A stretch of DNA of 64,000 nt from CAYFRC01 sp050946115 (GCA_050946115.1 JBMNUF010000010.1:1-64000), one strand, 5' to 3'. Shown: positions 25,238 to 34,546, counted from the first letter of the stretch. The notes: generated by a model not told the origin, from the sequence alone. A program made the numbers and translations.

Positions 25238-26410
25238 TTAGATTTCGGGGATTTCGATCGCAATCTCGCGGCCGAGCTCCGCGCTCTTATAGATGCCGTC
25301 GATGATCGCCTGATTGTACAAAATCTGGCTCGTCGGAACCGGCGCGGGCTGATTGTACTTCACAGCATCCAAGAAGGAGCGAATCTTCTTGTCGAACAGG
25401 GAGCCGGTGGAGGGGATGATGGGGAACTTGGTCTCGATCTGCGCGCCCGCAACGTCCGTATACAGGGTCATCTCGCCGCCGACGGTGCCGTTCCAGCAGT
25501 CGGTGGAGGGGATGCGCAGGGAGGCCTTTTTGCCCATGATGATGGTATCGCCTGGGGTGTCCAAGTGCATAGCCCATGCGATGCGGAAGTCGAGAACGAT
25601 CCCGCCCTCGAGGCGAATGAACGCCGCTGCGAAATCGTCCACGGAGAAGCGCTTCGCGTTTTCCTCTGCGGTGTGGAAGCGGTCGGGCGTGGCGTATTCG
25701 GGGTTGGTGCCGAAGAAATCGCTCTTATAGCCGGAGACCGTCAGCGGCTTCGGATAGCCGATGGCGTTGAGCACCATATCCAGCGAATAGCAGCCGATGT
25801 CGCCCAGCGCGCCGATGCCGCCGGTGGACTTTTCGATGAAGGTGCTGTTCGGGATGCCGCGGCGACGACCGCCGCCGGTCTGGATGTAATACACTTCGCC
25901 CAGCGCGCCGCTCTCGACGATCTTCTTGATCATCTTCATGTTTTCGTCGCCGCGCGGCTGGAAGCCGATGGAGAGCACCTTGCCGCTCTTCTTTTCGGCC
26001 TTGCACACCTCGACCGCCTCTTCGAGCGTCACGGTGAAGGGCTTTTCGAGCAGCACGTGTACGCCGTGCTCCAACGCGTAGATGGTGGGCTCGGCGTGCG
26101 CGCTGTTGTACGTGCATATGGAGACCGCATCCAAGTCTTTTTCGGCGTCGATCAGCTCTTTGTGGCTGGGATAGAAGCGAACGCCCTCGACGCCAAAGCG
26201 CTTCATGAAGGCTTCCGCCTTGCCGGGGATCAGATCCGCCGCCGCGACGATCTCGGCATCGGGCATATTCTTGAAACTCTGGATGTGAGACTCCGCGATC
26301 CAGCCGGTGCCGATGATGCCGACCTTCAGCTTACGGGAGGTATCGACTTTGTTGTCGTCGTCAAACGACTGGGTAAACTGACTGAGAACCTTGTCCGCGT
26401 TGTTTGCCAT
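25238..26410 (-). CDS. Gfo/Idh/MocA family oxidoreductase
   Basis: 390-aa NAD(P)-dependent sugar dehydrogenase. Rossmann motif VGIIGTGWIAESHI near residue 30, LLEKPFTVTLEEA (catalytic Lys of the EKP motif), and STGGIGALGDIGCYSLDMVL with the family's Gly-Asp...His/Ser region. A non-conserved 27-residue N-terminal lead precedes the fold. ATG 26410 follows AAGGAGGAA. It has its own promoter containing a palindrome. Substrate likely an inositol or sugar, judged from the isomerase neighbour. Confidence 0.9.
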   Translation of the reverse strand: MANNADKVLSQFTQSFDDDNKVDTSRKLKVGIIGTGWIAESHIQSFKNMPDAEIVAAADLIPGKAEAFMKRFGVEGVRFYPSHKELIDAEKDLDAVSICTYNSAHAEPTIYALEHGVHVLLEKPFTVTLEEAVEVCKAEKKSGKVLSIGFQPRGDENMKMIKKIVESGALGEVYYIQTGGGRRRGIPNSTFIEKSTGGIGALGDIGCYSLDMVLNAIGYPKPLTVSGYKSDFFGTNPEYATPDRFHTAEENAKRFSVDDFAAAFIRLEGGIVLDFRIAWAMHLDTPGDTIIMGKKASLRIPSTDCWNGTVGGEMTLYTDVAGAQIETKFPIIPSTGSLFDKKIRSFLDAVKYNQPAPVPTSQILYNQAIIDGIYKSAELGREIAIEIPEI

Positions 26411-26445
26411 GAAAAATTCCTCCTTATACATTCTGTACTGTATCG

Positions 26446-26474
26446 ATTTTATCACACTTTGTGTGGCATTGCAA
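26446..26474 (-). promoter_or_regulatory. promoter with operator-like palindrome, oxidoreductase operon
   Basis: Minus strand TTGCAA (26474-26469), 17-base spacer, TAAAAT (26451-26446). The spacer contains the perfect inverted repeat CACAC-TTT-GTGTG (26453-26465), placed where a repressor would block RNA polymerase. Confidence 0.75.
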
Positions 26475-26530
26475 GCGTTTTTCAGAGCTTCAGCAAGGGC
26501 ATATTTTCGTGGACTTTTTCGACGTCCGCC

Positions 26531-26560
26531 TTGACAGAACATCGGAGGAGATGCTATAGT
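26531..26560 (+). promoter_or_regulatory. promoter for the glycosyltransferase gene
   Basis: TTGACA (26531-26536), 18-base spacer, TATAGT (26555-26560), about 100 bases before the ATG at 26662. Confidence 0.75.
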
Positions 26561-26661
26561 ATTTTTACCGAGAAGGACGGCGGTTCGGAACCTTCGCCAC
26601 CTGCAGCGGCGGTGTAAATGCGGCGGAATTTGGATAGACCCAACCGAACCCGGAGGATGGT

Positions 26662-27702
26662 ATGATGACTTTCAGCATAATGATTCCCGTGTATAATGTA
26701 GAAGTATACGTAGGAGAATGTATCGAGTCCATCCTGCGCCAATCCTATCCGAATTTTGAAATCATTTTGGTCGATGACGGTTCGACGGACGGCAGCGGAA
26801 CGATATGCGACCGCTACCAGGAGCGATTCCCCGAGAAGGTGCGCGTGATTCATAACGAAAATCAGGGCTTGCTGCGCGCGAGGCTTTGCGGGATTCGGGC
26901 TGCTTTGGGCGATGTATGCCTGTCTGTCGATTCGGACGATTATATCAGGTACGACGCTCTGGACTGCCTGCACAAAAGGTTTCTGGAAACGGGATGCGAT
27001 ATGATCTTCTTCAACGCTTCGACCTCCGCGGATTTTCGCAGAAGATTTCAGAATTACCGATTTGGAGACGGTCAGTGCTTCGAAGGCGGATCAAAGGCAG
27101 CGCTTTATGAGGTGATGATTACAACGAGCACGTTGAATCAGATTGCGTTGAAAGCCGTGAAAGGGAATCTCCTTGCGACGATACCGGATGCATACCGCGA
27201 CTTTGATGTCAGTCAGGGGGAGGATTTGCTGCTTTCCCTGCCCGTGACGACGAACGCAAAAAAGGTATGTCACCTCGATCAAAACCTATACTATTACAGG
27301 ATTCGGCAGGACAGCATCAGCCATGCGTATAACCCCAAAAGACATCGGTCGATAAAAGCAGTCCATATGGAGATGGAAAAGTATATCGATATATGGGGCT
27401 TGGGGACGCTTCATGCGAAGCATTATGCGCGCGAGGTGCGCGGCTGGATCGATTGCCTGAAGCGGATGTTGGTATGTTCGGATGCGATACCCGAGGATAT
27501 CCTCCGCGAGATGTCGGAAGACGACTATTTCAGAAAAGCATATCGGAATATGGATCGAGACCTGCTTTCCGAGAGAGATATGCTGCTCAGCACGTGGCTC
27601 TACGAGAGAAAATACTGCTGTATAGCATGGGCGGGCAAAGCGCATCGCCTTGCGGCAGCGACGAAGGATAAAATGAAAAGTAGCATTGGACATATGAAAT
27701 AA
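26662..27702 (+). CDS. family 2 glycosyltransferase
   Basis: 346-aa cytoplasmic GT-A transferase. FSIMIPVYNVEVYVGECIES starts the nucleotide-sugar fold, IILVDDGSTDGSG holds the first Asp pair and LSVDSDDYIRYDAL the DxD-type metal site. QGEDLLLSLPV is the ED motif with the probable catalytic Asp. No membrane helix is obvious. It precedes a flippase by one base, consistent with capsule or exopolysaccharide assembly. The ribosome binding site GGAGGATGGT fits either of two adjacent ATGs. Confidence 0.9.
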   Translation: MMTFSIMIPVYNVEVYVGECIESILRQSYPNFEIILVDDGSTDGSGTICDRYQERFPEKVRVIHNENQGLLRARLCGIRAALGDVCLSVDSDDYIRYDALDCLHKRFLETGCDMIFFNASTSADFRRRFQNYRFGDGQCFEGGSKAALYEVMITTSTLNQIALKAVKGNLLATIPDAYRDFDVSQGEDLLLSLPVTTNAKKVCHLDQNLYYYRIRQDSISHAYNPKRHRSIKAVHMEMEKYIDIWGLGTLHAKHYAREVRGWIDCLKRMLVCSDAIPEDILREMSEDDYFRKAYRNMDRDLLSERDMLLSTWLYERKYCCIAWAGKAHRLAAATKDKMKSSIGHMK

Positions 27703-27703
27703 T

Positions 27704-29218
27704 ATGAGTATTGATACACGAATCCATCGGGCAAAGAAAAACATAGTCGTATCCCTGTGCTGCCAGATCGTCACGATGGTATGCGGCATCATCGTTCCCA
27801 AGCTGATGCTGGACTCGTTCGGCTCCGAGGTATATGGCGCGACCGCCTCGATCGCGCAGTTTTTGTCTTATGTCGTGCTGTTGGAGGGCGGCATCGGCGG
27901 CGTTGCGCGCGCCGTTTTGTATAAACCGCTTGCGGACGGCGACGACGAGACCATAAGCGCCATCATGGCGGAGATCAGGCGCTTTTTCAAAATCGTAGCG
28001 TATATATTCCTTGCGTACGTCCTGATACTCGCATGCTCCTTCAAGGCGATCTCCAGGGTGGAGATTTTAGACTGGACGAGCACATTCCTGCTCGTAATCG
28101 CAATCAGTATATCGACATTCGGCCAATATTTTATCGGCGTATCCAACGCCATCTTGCTGCAGGCGGCGCAAAAATCGTATGTCACAAACCTCGTAAACAT
28201 CGCGGGGACAGTCGTAAATGCTGCGATGGTCGTCCTGCTCATTTCCAAGGGATGCAACATCATCGTCGTAAAACTCGTAAGCAGCCTCGTCTTTGCGATA
28301 AAGCCCGTCGCGCTCATGCTGTATGTGCGGCACAATTATCGCCTGCACGGCGTTCCGAAGAGTGGGAAGACGTATCTGACGCAGAAATGGAGCGGCCTCG
28401 GGCAGCACATTGCGTATTTTCTGCATACGAATACCGATATCGTCATCCTCACGCTTTTTTCAAACCTCAAGGCCGTTGCGGTGTATTCGGTGTATTACAT
28501 GATTGTGGGAAATATTCAGAATTTCACGGCTTCTTTTACCGCAGGTATGGAGGCGCTGTTTGGAGATATGCTCGCCAAAAAGGAGCATGCGCGCCTCGAT
28601 GCGACCTTTGGCATGTACGATACGCTCATCTCTTTTGTGGCGGTGACGCTGTTTTCCGTCACCATGGTCATGATCCTGCCGTTCGTGCGCATCTACACGG
28701 CGAGCATATCGGATGCCAATTACGATGTGCCGCTGTTCGCGCTGCTCATGGTTCTATCGTCGCTCTTGTACTGTCTTAGGATGCCCTATCATTCCGCGGT
28801 CATCGCTGCCGGGCACTTTCGGGAGACGCAGCTCGCCGCCTACGGCGAGGCGGCGATCAATGTTATTCTGTCTATGCTTTTGGTATCGAAGTTCGGGCTC
28901 GTGGGGGTCGCCATCGGAACCGTTTTGGCAACGGCATTCCGATTGATCTACTATGTGCTCTATCTTTCACGTAGGATTTTGAACCGAAGCACATCCCTCT
29001 TTTGGAAGCGCACATCGATCAACGCCGCGGCGTTTTTGGCGGTGTGTTTTGCGGGGATGAAGGTTACGGAGTTTTTTTCCATCGCGAATTACAAAACATG
29101 GGTGCTGTGCTCCGTGCTGACGGCGGTCATCGCGCTTGCGATTTGTGCGGCGGCGAATCTCCTGTTCTATCGGCAGGATTGCGCGAGGCTCCTCAAAATG
29201 CGCAAAAACACGTTTTGA
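27704..29218 (+). CDS. polysaccharide flippase (Wzx/MVF-type membrane protein)
   Basis: 504-aa membrane protein of the MOP superfamily with about 12-14 helices, moving lipid-linked sugar repeat units across the membrane. The first helix region VVSLCCQIVTMVCGIIVPKLMLDSFG is typical of oligosaccharide flippases, and GLVGVAIGTVLATAFRLIYY lies in the second half. Only one base separates it from the glycosyltransferase stop and no clear ribosome binding site is seen, so translation is probably coupled. No terminator is visible between its end and the convergent gene. Confidence 0.85.
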   Translation: MSIDTRIHRAKKNIVVSLCCQIVTMVCGIIVPKLMLDSFGSEVYGATASIAQFLSYVVLLEGGIGGVARAVLYKPLADGDDETISAIMAEIRRFFKIVAYIFLAYVLILACSFKAISRVEILDWTSTFLLVIAISISTFGQYFIGVSNAILLQAAQKSYVTNLVNIAGTVVNAAMVVLLISKGCNIIVVKLVSSLVFAIKPVALMLYVRHNYRLHGVPKSGKTYLTQKWSGLGQHIAYFLHTNTDIVILTLFSNLKAVAVYSVYYMIVGNIQNFTASFTAGMEALFGDMLAKKEHARLDATFGMYDTLISFVAVTLFSVTMVMILPFVRIYTASISDANYDVPLFALLMVLSSLLYCLRMPYHSAVIAAGHFRETQLAAYGEAAINVILSMLLVSKFGLVGVAIGTVLATAFRLIYYVLYLSRRILNRSTSLFWKRTSINAAAFLAVCFAGMKVTEFFSIANYKTWVLCSVLTAVIALAICAAANLLFYRQDCARLLKMRKNTF

Positions 29219-29237
29219 CATCCGCGAGGAAATCCGT

Positions 29238-31019
29238 TTACCCCATATAAAACGCCTTATACCATTTCGCGAACGCGCGAAGCCCATCGCGAAGCGGCAC
29301 GCGCGGCGTGAACCCGCAGTCGCGCTCCAATGCGGAGGAATCTGCGTAGGTTACGGGCACATCGCCCTTCTGCATAGGAAGGAATTTCTGGTGCGCGGAA
29401 AGGTCGAAATCGCGCGGCAAAACGCCCGCGGCAATCAGTTCCTCGCATAGAATGCGCACAAAATCCAACAGGTTTTCAGGCCTTCCGCCGCCGATGTTGT
29501 ACACCTTGTGCCCGCTCGGCGCGCGCTCAGCGACCGCGAGCACGCCGGAAACGATGTCGTCCACATAGGTGAAATCGCGCTTGCAGTTTCCGTAGTTGAA
29601 TATGGAGATGGTTTCGCCCTTTACGAGCGCGTTCGTGAAGCCGAAGTACGCCATGTCGGGGCGCCCCGCCGCGCCGTAAACGGTGAAAAACCGCAAGCCC
29701 GTCGCGGGAATGCCGTACAGCTTGGAGTACGCGCTCGCAAAGAGTTCGTTCGATTTTTTCGTCGCAGCATAGAGCGACACGGGGTTGTCCACGTTGTCGT
29801 CCGTCGAAAAGGGCACCTTGGTGTTTCCGCCATATACGCTAGAGGAGGAGGCGTAGATGAGGTGCTTCACGGGATAGCGCCGCGCCGCCTCCAAAATGTT
29901 GTAAAAGCCCACGACGTTGCTTTCGATATACGCATCCGGGTTTTCGATGGAATGGCGCACGCCCGCCTGCGCTGCGAGGTGGATAACGACGTCGAACCGG
30001 TGCCGTTCAAACAGGGACAGTATGAACTGCTTGTCCGATACATCACCCTGAAGGAATGCATAGGGGATATTTCCCGTGCGCGCATCGATTTCGCGCAGGC
30101 GGTACGCCTTGAGCGCAGGATCGTAATAGTTGTTGAGGCAATCGACGTTTACGATGGATTTCGCTTTCCCCTCGGCGAGCAGGCGCAGGATGACGTTGCT
30201 CCCGATGAAGCCCGCGCCGCCTGTCACCAAAACGGAGCAGCCGGAAAGGTCGATATTTACGGGGCGGCGCGCGCTCTTTCCGAATGCGGTGATTCCGCGA
30301 TAGTGCTCCTGCGCGTCGCGATAGCTTTCGATGTCTCCGATGTCGAACCGCCTGCCCGGCATCTCCATGGCATAGACGGGCGCGTGCGCCGCGAGCCACG
30401 CGATGAAGCTCCCGGGCGCATCCGTGCTGCAGCCGTCCGCAATCGCCGCTTTGACGAGCGGAAGGTCGTTTCGGGAAAGAAAGTAAAACGGCGGGATACA
30501 CCAGTTGGACTTTGGTTCTGCAGGCTTCTCCTCCATGGAAAGGATGCGGCCATTTTCGTCAACGACTGCGACGCCGGTTTTGCGCAATTTTTCGCGCTCG
30601 GTCTGGAAAAAGCGCATGACGCAGCTCGTACCCTTTTCCTTCGCGTAGGAAAGGAGCTCGGTGAGCGAAAAGTCGAGCACGTTGTCACCCGCAAGGATGA
30701 AAAGGTCGTCGTCGATAGCGGCATTTTCTATCGCGAACAGGATGTCGCGCACGGCGCCAAGGCGCGTTTCGTTGGAGGTCGTACCGTCGTCGCAGACGAT
30801 GTAATCCTCTTCCCGCGCGGACGCCCAGCCCCTGAAAAATGGCGCAAAGGCGCTGTTGGTGACGATCACGCGCTTTGCGATTTCTGCGGAGGCTTCGATG
30901 TCGTCCGCGAGGTGCGAAAGGATCGTCTTATCGCCGATTTTGAGCAGGGGCTTGGGGAAATCCTTCGTCAGGGGGTAGAGGCGCGTGGCATAGCCCGCCG
31001 CGAGGTAAAGTATCGTCAT
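29238..31019 (-). CDS. bifunctional sugar nucleotidyltransferase - NAD-dependent sugar epimerase fusion
   Basis: 593-aa fusion. Residues 1-245 are an RmlA/GlmU-like nucleotidyltransferase: YLAAGYATRLYPLTKDFPKPLL (split signature), LAGDNVLDFS with the metal Asp at 112, and MEEKP. Residues about 258-593 are a short-chain epimerase like UDP-glucuronate 4-epimerase: LVTGGAGFIGSN (267-275), HLAAQAGVRHSIENP, SSSSVYGG, YAATKKSNE (Tyr-x-x-x-Lys) and YNIGGG. No frameshift; the linker is about 12 residues. It would both activate a sugar phosphate and epimerise or reduce a nucleotide sugar for surface polymers. Fusion order is unusual. Confidence 0.88.
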   Translation of the reverse strand: MTILYLAAGYATRLYPLTKDFPKPLLKIGDKTILSHLADDIEASAEIAKRVIVTNSAFAPFFRGWASAREEDYIVCDDGTTSNETRLGAVRDILFAIENAAIDDDLFILAGDNVLDFSLTELLSYAKEKGTSCVMRFFQTEREKLRKTGVAVVDENGRILSMEEKPAEPKSNWCIPPFYFLSRNDLPLVKAAIADGCSTDAPGSFIAWLAAHAPVYAMEMPGRRFDIGDIESYRDAQEHYRGITAFGKSARRPVNIDLSGCSVLVTGGAGFIGSNVILRLLAEGKAKSIVNVDCLNNYYDPALKAYRLREIDARTGNIPYAFLQGDVSDKQFILSLFERHRFDVVIHLAAQAGVRHSIENPDAYIESNVVGFYNILEAARRYPVKHLIYASSSSVYGGNTKVPFSTDDNVDNPVSLYAATKKSNELFASAYSKLYGIPATGLRFFTVYGAAGRPDMAYFGFTNALVKGETISIFNYGNCKRDFTYVDDIVSGVLAVAERAPSGHKVYNIGGGRPENLLDFVRILCEELIAAGVLPRDFDLSAHQKFLPMQKGDVPVTYADSSALERDCGFTPRVPLRDGLRAFAKWYKAFYMG

Positions 31020-31050
31020 GTTCCATCATTCCTTTGTCTCTATTGCAAAT

Positions 31051-31059
31051 AGTATACCA
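31051..31059 (-). promoter_or_regulatory. extended -10 promoter for the nucleotidyltransferase-epimerase gene
   Basis: Minus strand TGGTATACT (31059-31051), 32 bases before the ATG at 31019. No convincing -35. Confidence 0.55.
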
Positions 31060-31133
31060 CGTTTCCATAAAAATGGGGGAGAAGGCTTGTTATTTTGTGG
31101 ACATGCGGGGCGCTTGCGGCAAAGCATTGCGCC

Positions 31134-31162
31134 TTGACGGCGGCGCGCAAAGCGGATATAAT
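31134..31162 (+). promoter_or_regulatory. promoter for fumarase alpha/proA
   Basis: TTGACG (31134-31139), 17-base spacer, consensus TATAAT (31157-31162), 37 bases before the ATG at 31199. Confidence 0.85.
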
Positions 31163-31198
31163 ATCCTCGGAAAGACTTTTTGACGGGGGAGACCGAAC

Positions 31199-32047
31199 AT
31201 GCGCGTTGTGGAGGCGGAGCGGATCACATCTGCCGTGGATGCGCTCTTTTTGCAGGCGAACTACCAAATCGGCGAGGACATTCGGTGCGCGGTAGGCGCT
31301 GCGCGTCGCGCGGAGGGCGAATCGGAGGCGGGCAAGGCCGTGCTCTCACAGCTGTTGGAGAATTATGCCATCGCCGAACGCGAGCGCATCGCGATTTGTC
31401 AGGACACGGGCATCGCCGTGGTGTTTTTCGAGATCGGGCAGGATGTGCGCGTTACGGGCGGCGGCATACGGGATGCGATCGACGAGGGCGTGCGCCGCGC
31501 GTACCGAAGCGGGTATCTCCGAAAGAGCGTCGTGTGCGATCCCCTCTACGACCGCGTCAATACGGGAGACAATACCCCCGCCGTGATCCACTTCGACATC
31601 GTCTCCGGCGACAGGATCCGCATCGAGGTCGCGCCTAAGGGCTTCGGCAGCGAAAATATGTCCGCCGTGCGGATGTTTTCGCCTTCGGACGGCGAGGAGG
31701 GCATCGTGCGCTTTGCGCGTGAGACCGTGGAGCGGGCGGGACCCAATCCGTGCCCGCCCGTAATCGTGGGCATGGGGATCGGCGGCACGATGGAGCAGGC
31801 GGCGATCATAGCAAAGCGCGCGCTGACGCGCCCGATCGACGTTTCCAACCCCGATGCGCGATACGCCGCGCTGGAAGACAGACTCCTTCGGGAAATCAAC
31901 CGATGCGGCGTGGGCCCTGCGGGGCTCGGCGGCAGGACGACCTGCCTCAAGGTGCAGATAGAAACAAAACCTACGCACATCGCGGGGATGCCGGTTGCGA
32001 TCAACATGTGCTGCCACGCATGCCGACACGCGGAAATGCTCTTATAA
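31199..32047 (+). CDS. fumarate hydratase class I, alpha (catalytic iron-sulfur) subunit
   Basis: 282-aa alpha subunit of the two-subunit class I fumarase/tartrate dehydratase family. Three cysteines fit the [4Fe-4S] ligands: C in AICQDTGIAVVF, GPNPCPPVIVG, and the C-terminal GGRTTCLKVQ. The run KGFGSENMSAVRMFSPSDG is strongly conserved in the family. ATG 31199 follows GGGGGAG. Normally a beta subunit gene (about 180 aa, TtdB/FumB-like) follows at once. Here proA starts 22 bases later, so the beta subunit must be elsewhere or absent. Confidence 0.87.
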   Translation: MRVVEAERITSAVDALFLQANYQIGEDIRCAVGAARRAEGESEAGKAVLSQLLENYAIAERERIAICQDTGIAVVFFEIGQDVRVTGGGIRDAIDEGVRRAYRSGYLRKSVVCDPLYDRVNTGDNTPAVIHFDIVSGDRIRIEVAPKGFGSENMSAVRMFSPSDGEEGIVRFARETVERAGPNPCPPVIVGMGIGGTMEQAAIIAKRALTRPIDVSNPDARYAALEDRLLREINRCGVGPAGLGGRTTCLKVQIETKPTHIAGMPVAINMCCHACRHAEMLL

Positions 32048-32069
32048 TCGAGAATTGGAGGGATAGACT

Positions 32070-33299
32070 GTGACGACGACGGAAATGCTCGCCCACGCAA
32101 AGCGCGCGAAGCGGCTCATGGCTTCTGCCGACACGGAGACAAAGAACAGCGCCCTGACGTATATGGCGCAGGCGATTTTGGACGCAAAGGACGATATCCT
32201 CGCGGCAAACGCAAAGGACGCGGAAGCGGCGCGTGAAACGATCGGGGATGTCATGCTCGACAGGCTGCTATTGAACGACGCGCGCATCTCCGCAATGGCG
32301 GAGGGTATATTGCAGGTTTCGCGCCTGCCCGATCCGTGCGGCATATCTCTGCGAAAGACGGAAAGACCTAACGGTCTTGTCATCGAAAAAATATCCGTCC
32401 CCATGGGCGTGATCGCGATTATCTACGAATCGCGCCCGAACGTCACGAGCGATGCCGCAGCGCTTGCGATCAAGGCGGGAAGCGCGTGCGTTTTGCGCGC
32501 GGGCAAGGAGGCGCACGGCTCGGCAAAGGCGATCGTTCGCGCGATGAAAGAGGGGCTGGTGCGGACGGGGCTGCCCGAGGACGCGCTGTTTCTCGTGGAG
32601 GACACCACGAGGGCTTCTTCTTTGGAACTGATGAACGCGCGCGGCTATGTCGATCTGTTGATTCCGCGCGGGGGCAAGGGGCTCATCCGCGCGTGCGTGG
32701 ACAACGCAAAAGTGCCCGTGCTCGAGACGGGGACGGGCATCTGCCACGTGTATATAGATAAAGATGCGGATATGGAGAAGGCGCTTGCGATCATGGAAAA
32801 TGCCAAGTGCAGCAGGCCGTCTGTGTGCAACGCGGCGGAGGTATGCCTCGTACACAGGGACATCGCGGAGCGGTTCCTGCCGAAAATGAAGGATCGACTT
32901 CAAAAGGTCGAACTCAGGCTCTGCCCCGAAGCGGCGCAGATCGTCGCGGGGACGCCCGCATCTGCCGATGATTTCGACACGGAGTTTTTAGACTATATTC
33001 TGGCTGTCAAGGTCGTGGGGGACGTTTGGGAGGCTGTGGACCATATCGCGGCGCACTCCACGGGGCATTCGGAGGCGATCGTCACGGAAAATGCCGAAAC
33101 GGCGCGGTATTTCGCGGAAAGCGTCGATTCGGCGGCGGTCTACGTGAACGCTTCCACGCGCTTTACGGACGGCGGCGAATTCGGATTGGGCTGTGAGATG
33201 GGCATATCGACCCAAAAGCTCCACGCGAGGGGCCCCTTGGGGCTGGAGGAGCTTTGCGGGTACAAGTACGTCATCACGGGCAATGGGCAGACGCGCTGA
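32070..33299 (+). CDS. proA: gamma-glutamyl phosphate reductase (glutamate-5-semialdehyde dehydrogenase)
   Basis: 409-aa aldehyde-dehydrogenase-fold enzyme of proline synthesis. Cofactor region GVIAIIYESRPNVTSDAAALAIKAGSA near residue 110; catalytic Cys253 in PSVCNAAEVCL; C-terminal TRFTDGGEFGLGCEMGISTQK. GTG 32070 is the likely start, with GGAGGG 9 bases upstream; an ATG four codons later is an alternative. proB is not beside it. Probably co-transcribed with the fumarase subunit from the promoter at 31134. Confidence 0.95.
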   Translation: MTTTEMLAHAKRAKRLMASADTETKNSALTYMAQAILDAKDDILAANAKDAEAARETIGDVMLDRLLLNDARISAMAEGILQVSRLPDPCGISLRKTERPNGLVIEKISVPMGVIAIIYESRPNVTSDAAALAIKAGSACVLRAGKEAHGSAKAIVRAMKEGLVRTGLPEDALFLVEDTTRASSLELMNARGYVDLLIPRGGKGLIRACVDNAKVPVLETGTGICHVYIDKDADMEKALAIMENAKCSRPSVCNAAEVCLVHRDIAERFLPKMKDRLQKVELRLCPEAAQIVAGTPASADDFDTEFLDYILAVKVVGDVWEAVDHIAAHSTGHSEAIVTENAETARYFAESVDSAAVYVNASTRFTDGGEFGLGCEMGISTQKLHARGPLGLEELCGYKYVITGNGQTR

Positions 33300-33323
33300 A
33301 CAAGGCGCGGGCATTCGCCAAAG

Positions 33324-33358
33324 GAGCCGACGCGGATGTATCTTTTCCGCGCCGGCTC
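33324..33358. terminator. hairpin between convergent proA and anmK
   Basis: GAGCCG-A-CGCGGA pairs with TCCGCG-C-CGGCTC, 12 bp with one mismatch. A modest TGTTTCTT follows on plus and TCCTTT on minus. Probably terminates both genes. Confidence 0.6.
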
Positions 33359-33364
33359 TGTTTC

Positions 33365-34540
33365 TTATACTGTAATCTTTCCGAGCACGACGGGGTGCGC
33401 CGCGCCCGTGACAGACGGCATATTGCCGCACTTTTCGTGTACGCACTCGTTTGCAAGAATGGCAAATGCCACCGCTTCTTTCGCGGCACCGTCAAAGCCG
33501 ATTTCTTCGTTGGTCAATACGGGCGTGGAAAGGCGCGCCCTGAGCCGCCCCATGAGATACGGGTTGTATGCGCCGCCCCCGCCTACGATCAGCACATCGG
33601 GCTTGTCCGGGCAATGCTCGCAAAGCGCCCTTTCAATGCACAGCGCGGTGAAATCCGTGACGGTCGAAACGATGTCCTCTTCGCGGACGCACAAAAGCGC
33701 CGCACGGCGCATGAGATTCTCCGTATATTCCGCGCCGTATGCCTCGCGCCCCGTGGTCTTAGGCGGCGGAAGTGAAAGATAGGGATCGTCCTCCAGATAG
33801 CGCAAAAGCGGTTGGGAGATTGCGCCCGTTTTCGCGATCGCGCCGTCTTTATCGAAGCGCATCTTGCCGTCCGTGATGCGGGAGACGACTTGGTCGATTG
33901 TCATATTGCCCGGCCCCGTGTCAAAGGCGTATACATCTTCCCGTGCGCAGCTCTTGGGCAGGATCGTGATGTTTCCGATGCCGCCGATGTTTTGCAGGGC
34001 TACGGTCTTGTCCGGTCTTCGGTAGAGCAGGTATTCCGCATACGGAACGAGCGGCGCGCCGAGCCCGCCTGCTGCGACATCGCGCACGCGAAAATCGCTC
34101 ACGACGGGGCAGCACAACTCCTCCGCGACGACGGACGCTTCCCCAAGCTGCAGCGTTCCCCTTACGGAATGCCCCAAATACGGCGTATCTTCGGGCGCGT
34201 GCCATAGCGTCTGCCCGTGGCTCCCGACGAGGTCGATGTCCTTGGGCGAAACGCCCGCCTTTTCGCACACGGCAAAACAGGCATCCAGCGCGTACCGCCC
34301 AAAGAGGAAATTGAATAGGCACAGATCGCGCGAGCCGCCCTTATCGCCGGATGCGAGGCGTAGGATTTCATTGCGAAAGGCGTCGTCATACGGGACGGAT
34401 GCAAAGGCGACGAGCGCTGCCTTCGTATCCGTTCCGCAGCCCTCGATCCGCACGAGCGCGGCATCCATGCCATCCGCGCTCGTGCCGCTCATGAGCCCGA
34501 TGACGAGCTTTTCACGCTTTTGTACGAGCTGTTTCAGCAT
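33365..34540 (-). CDS. anmK: anhydro-N-acetylmuramic acid kinase
   Basis: 391-aa kinase that opens and phosphorylates 1,6-anhydro-MurNAc during cell-wall recycling. Signature GLMSGTSADGMDAALVRIEG (residues 15-34), DLVGSHGQTLWHAPED, ALQNIGGIGNIT and AFDTGPGNMTIDQ (ATP and catalytic Asp). Starts 7 bases after the GH3 gene stop, with no strong ribosome binding site of its own, so translation is probably coupled. Pairing with a GH3 glycosidase suggests both process recovered wall sugars. Confidence 0.94.
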   Translation of the reverse strand: MLKQLVQKREKLVIGLMSGTSADGMDAALVRIEGCGTDTKAALVAFASVPYDDAFRNEILRLASGDKGGSRDLCLFNFLFGRYALDACFAVCEKAGVSPKDIDLVGSHGQTLWHAPEDTPYLGHSVRGTLQLGEASVVAEELCCPVVSDFRVRDVAAGGLGAPLVPYAEYLLYRRPDKTVALQNIGGIGNITILPKSCAREDVYAFDTGPGNMTIDQVVSRITDGKMRFDKDGAIAKTGAISQPLLRYLEDDPYLSLPPPKTTGREAYGAEYTENLMRRAALLCVREEDIVSTVTDFTALCIERALCEHCPDKPDVLIVGGGGAYNPYLMGRLRARLSTPVLTNEEIGFDGAAKEAVAFAILANECVHEKCGNMPSVTGAAHPVVLGKITV

Positions 34541-34546
34541 ATTCTA

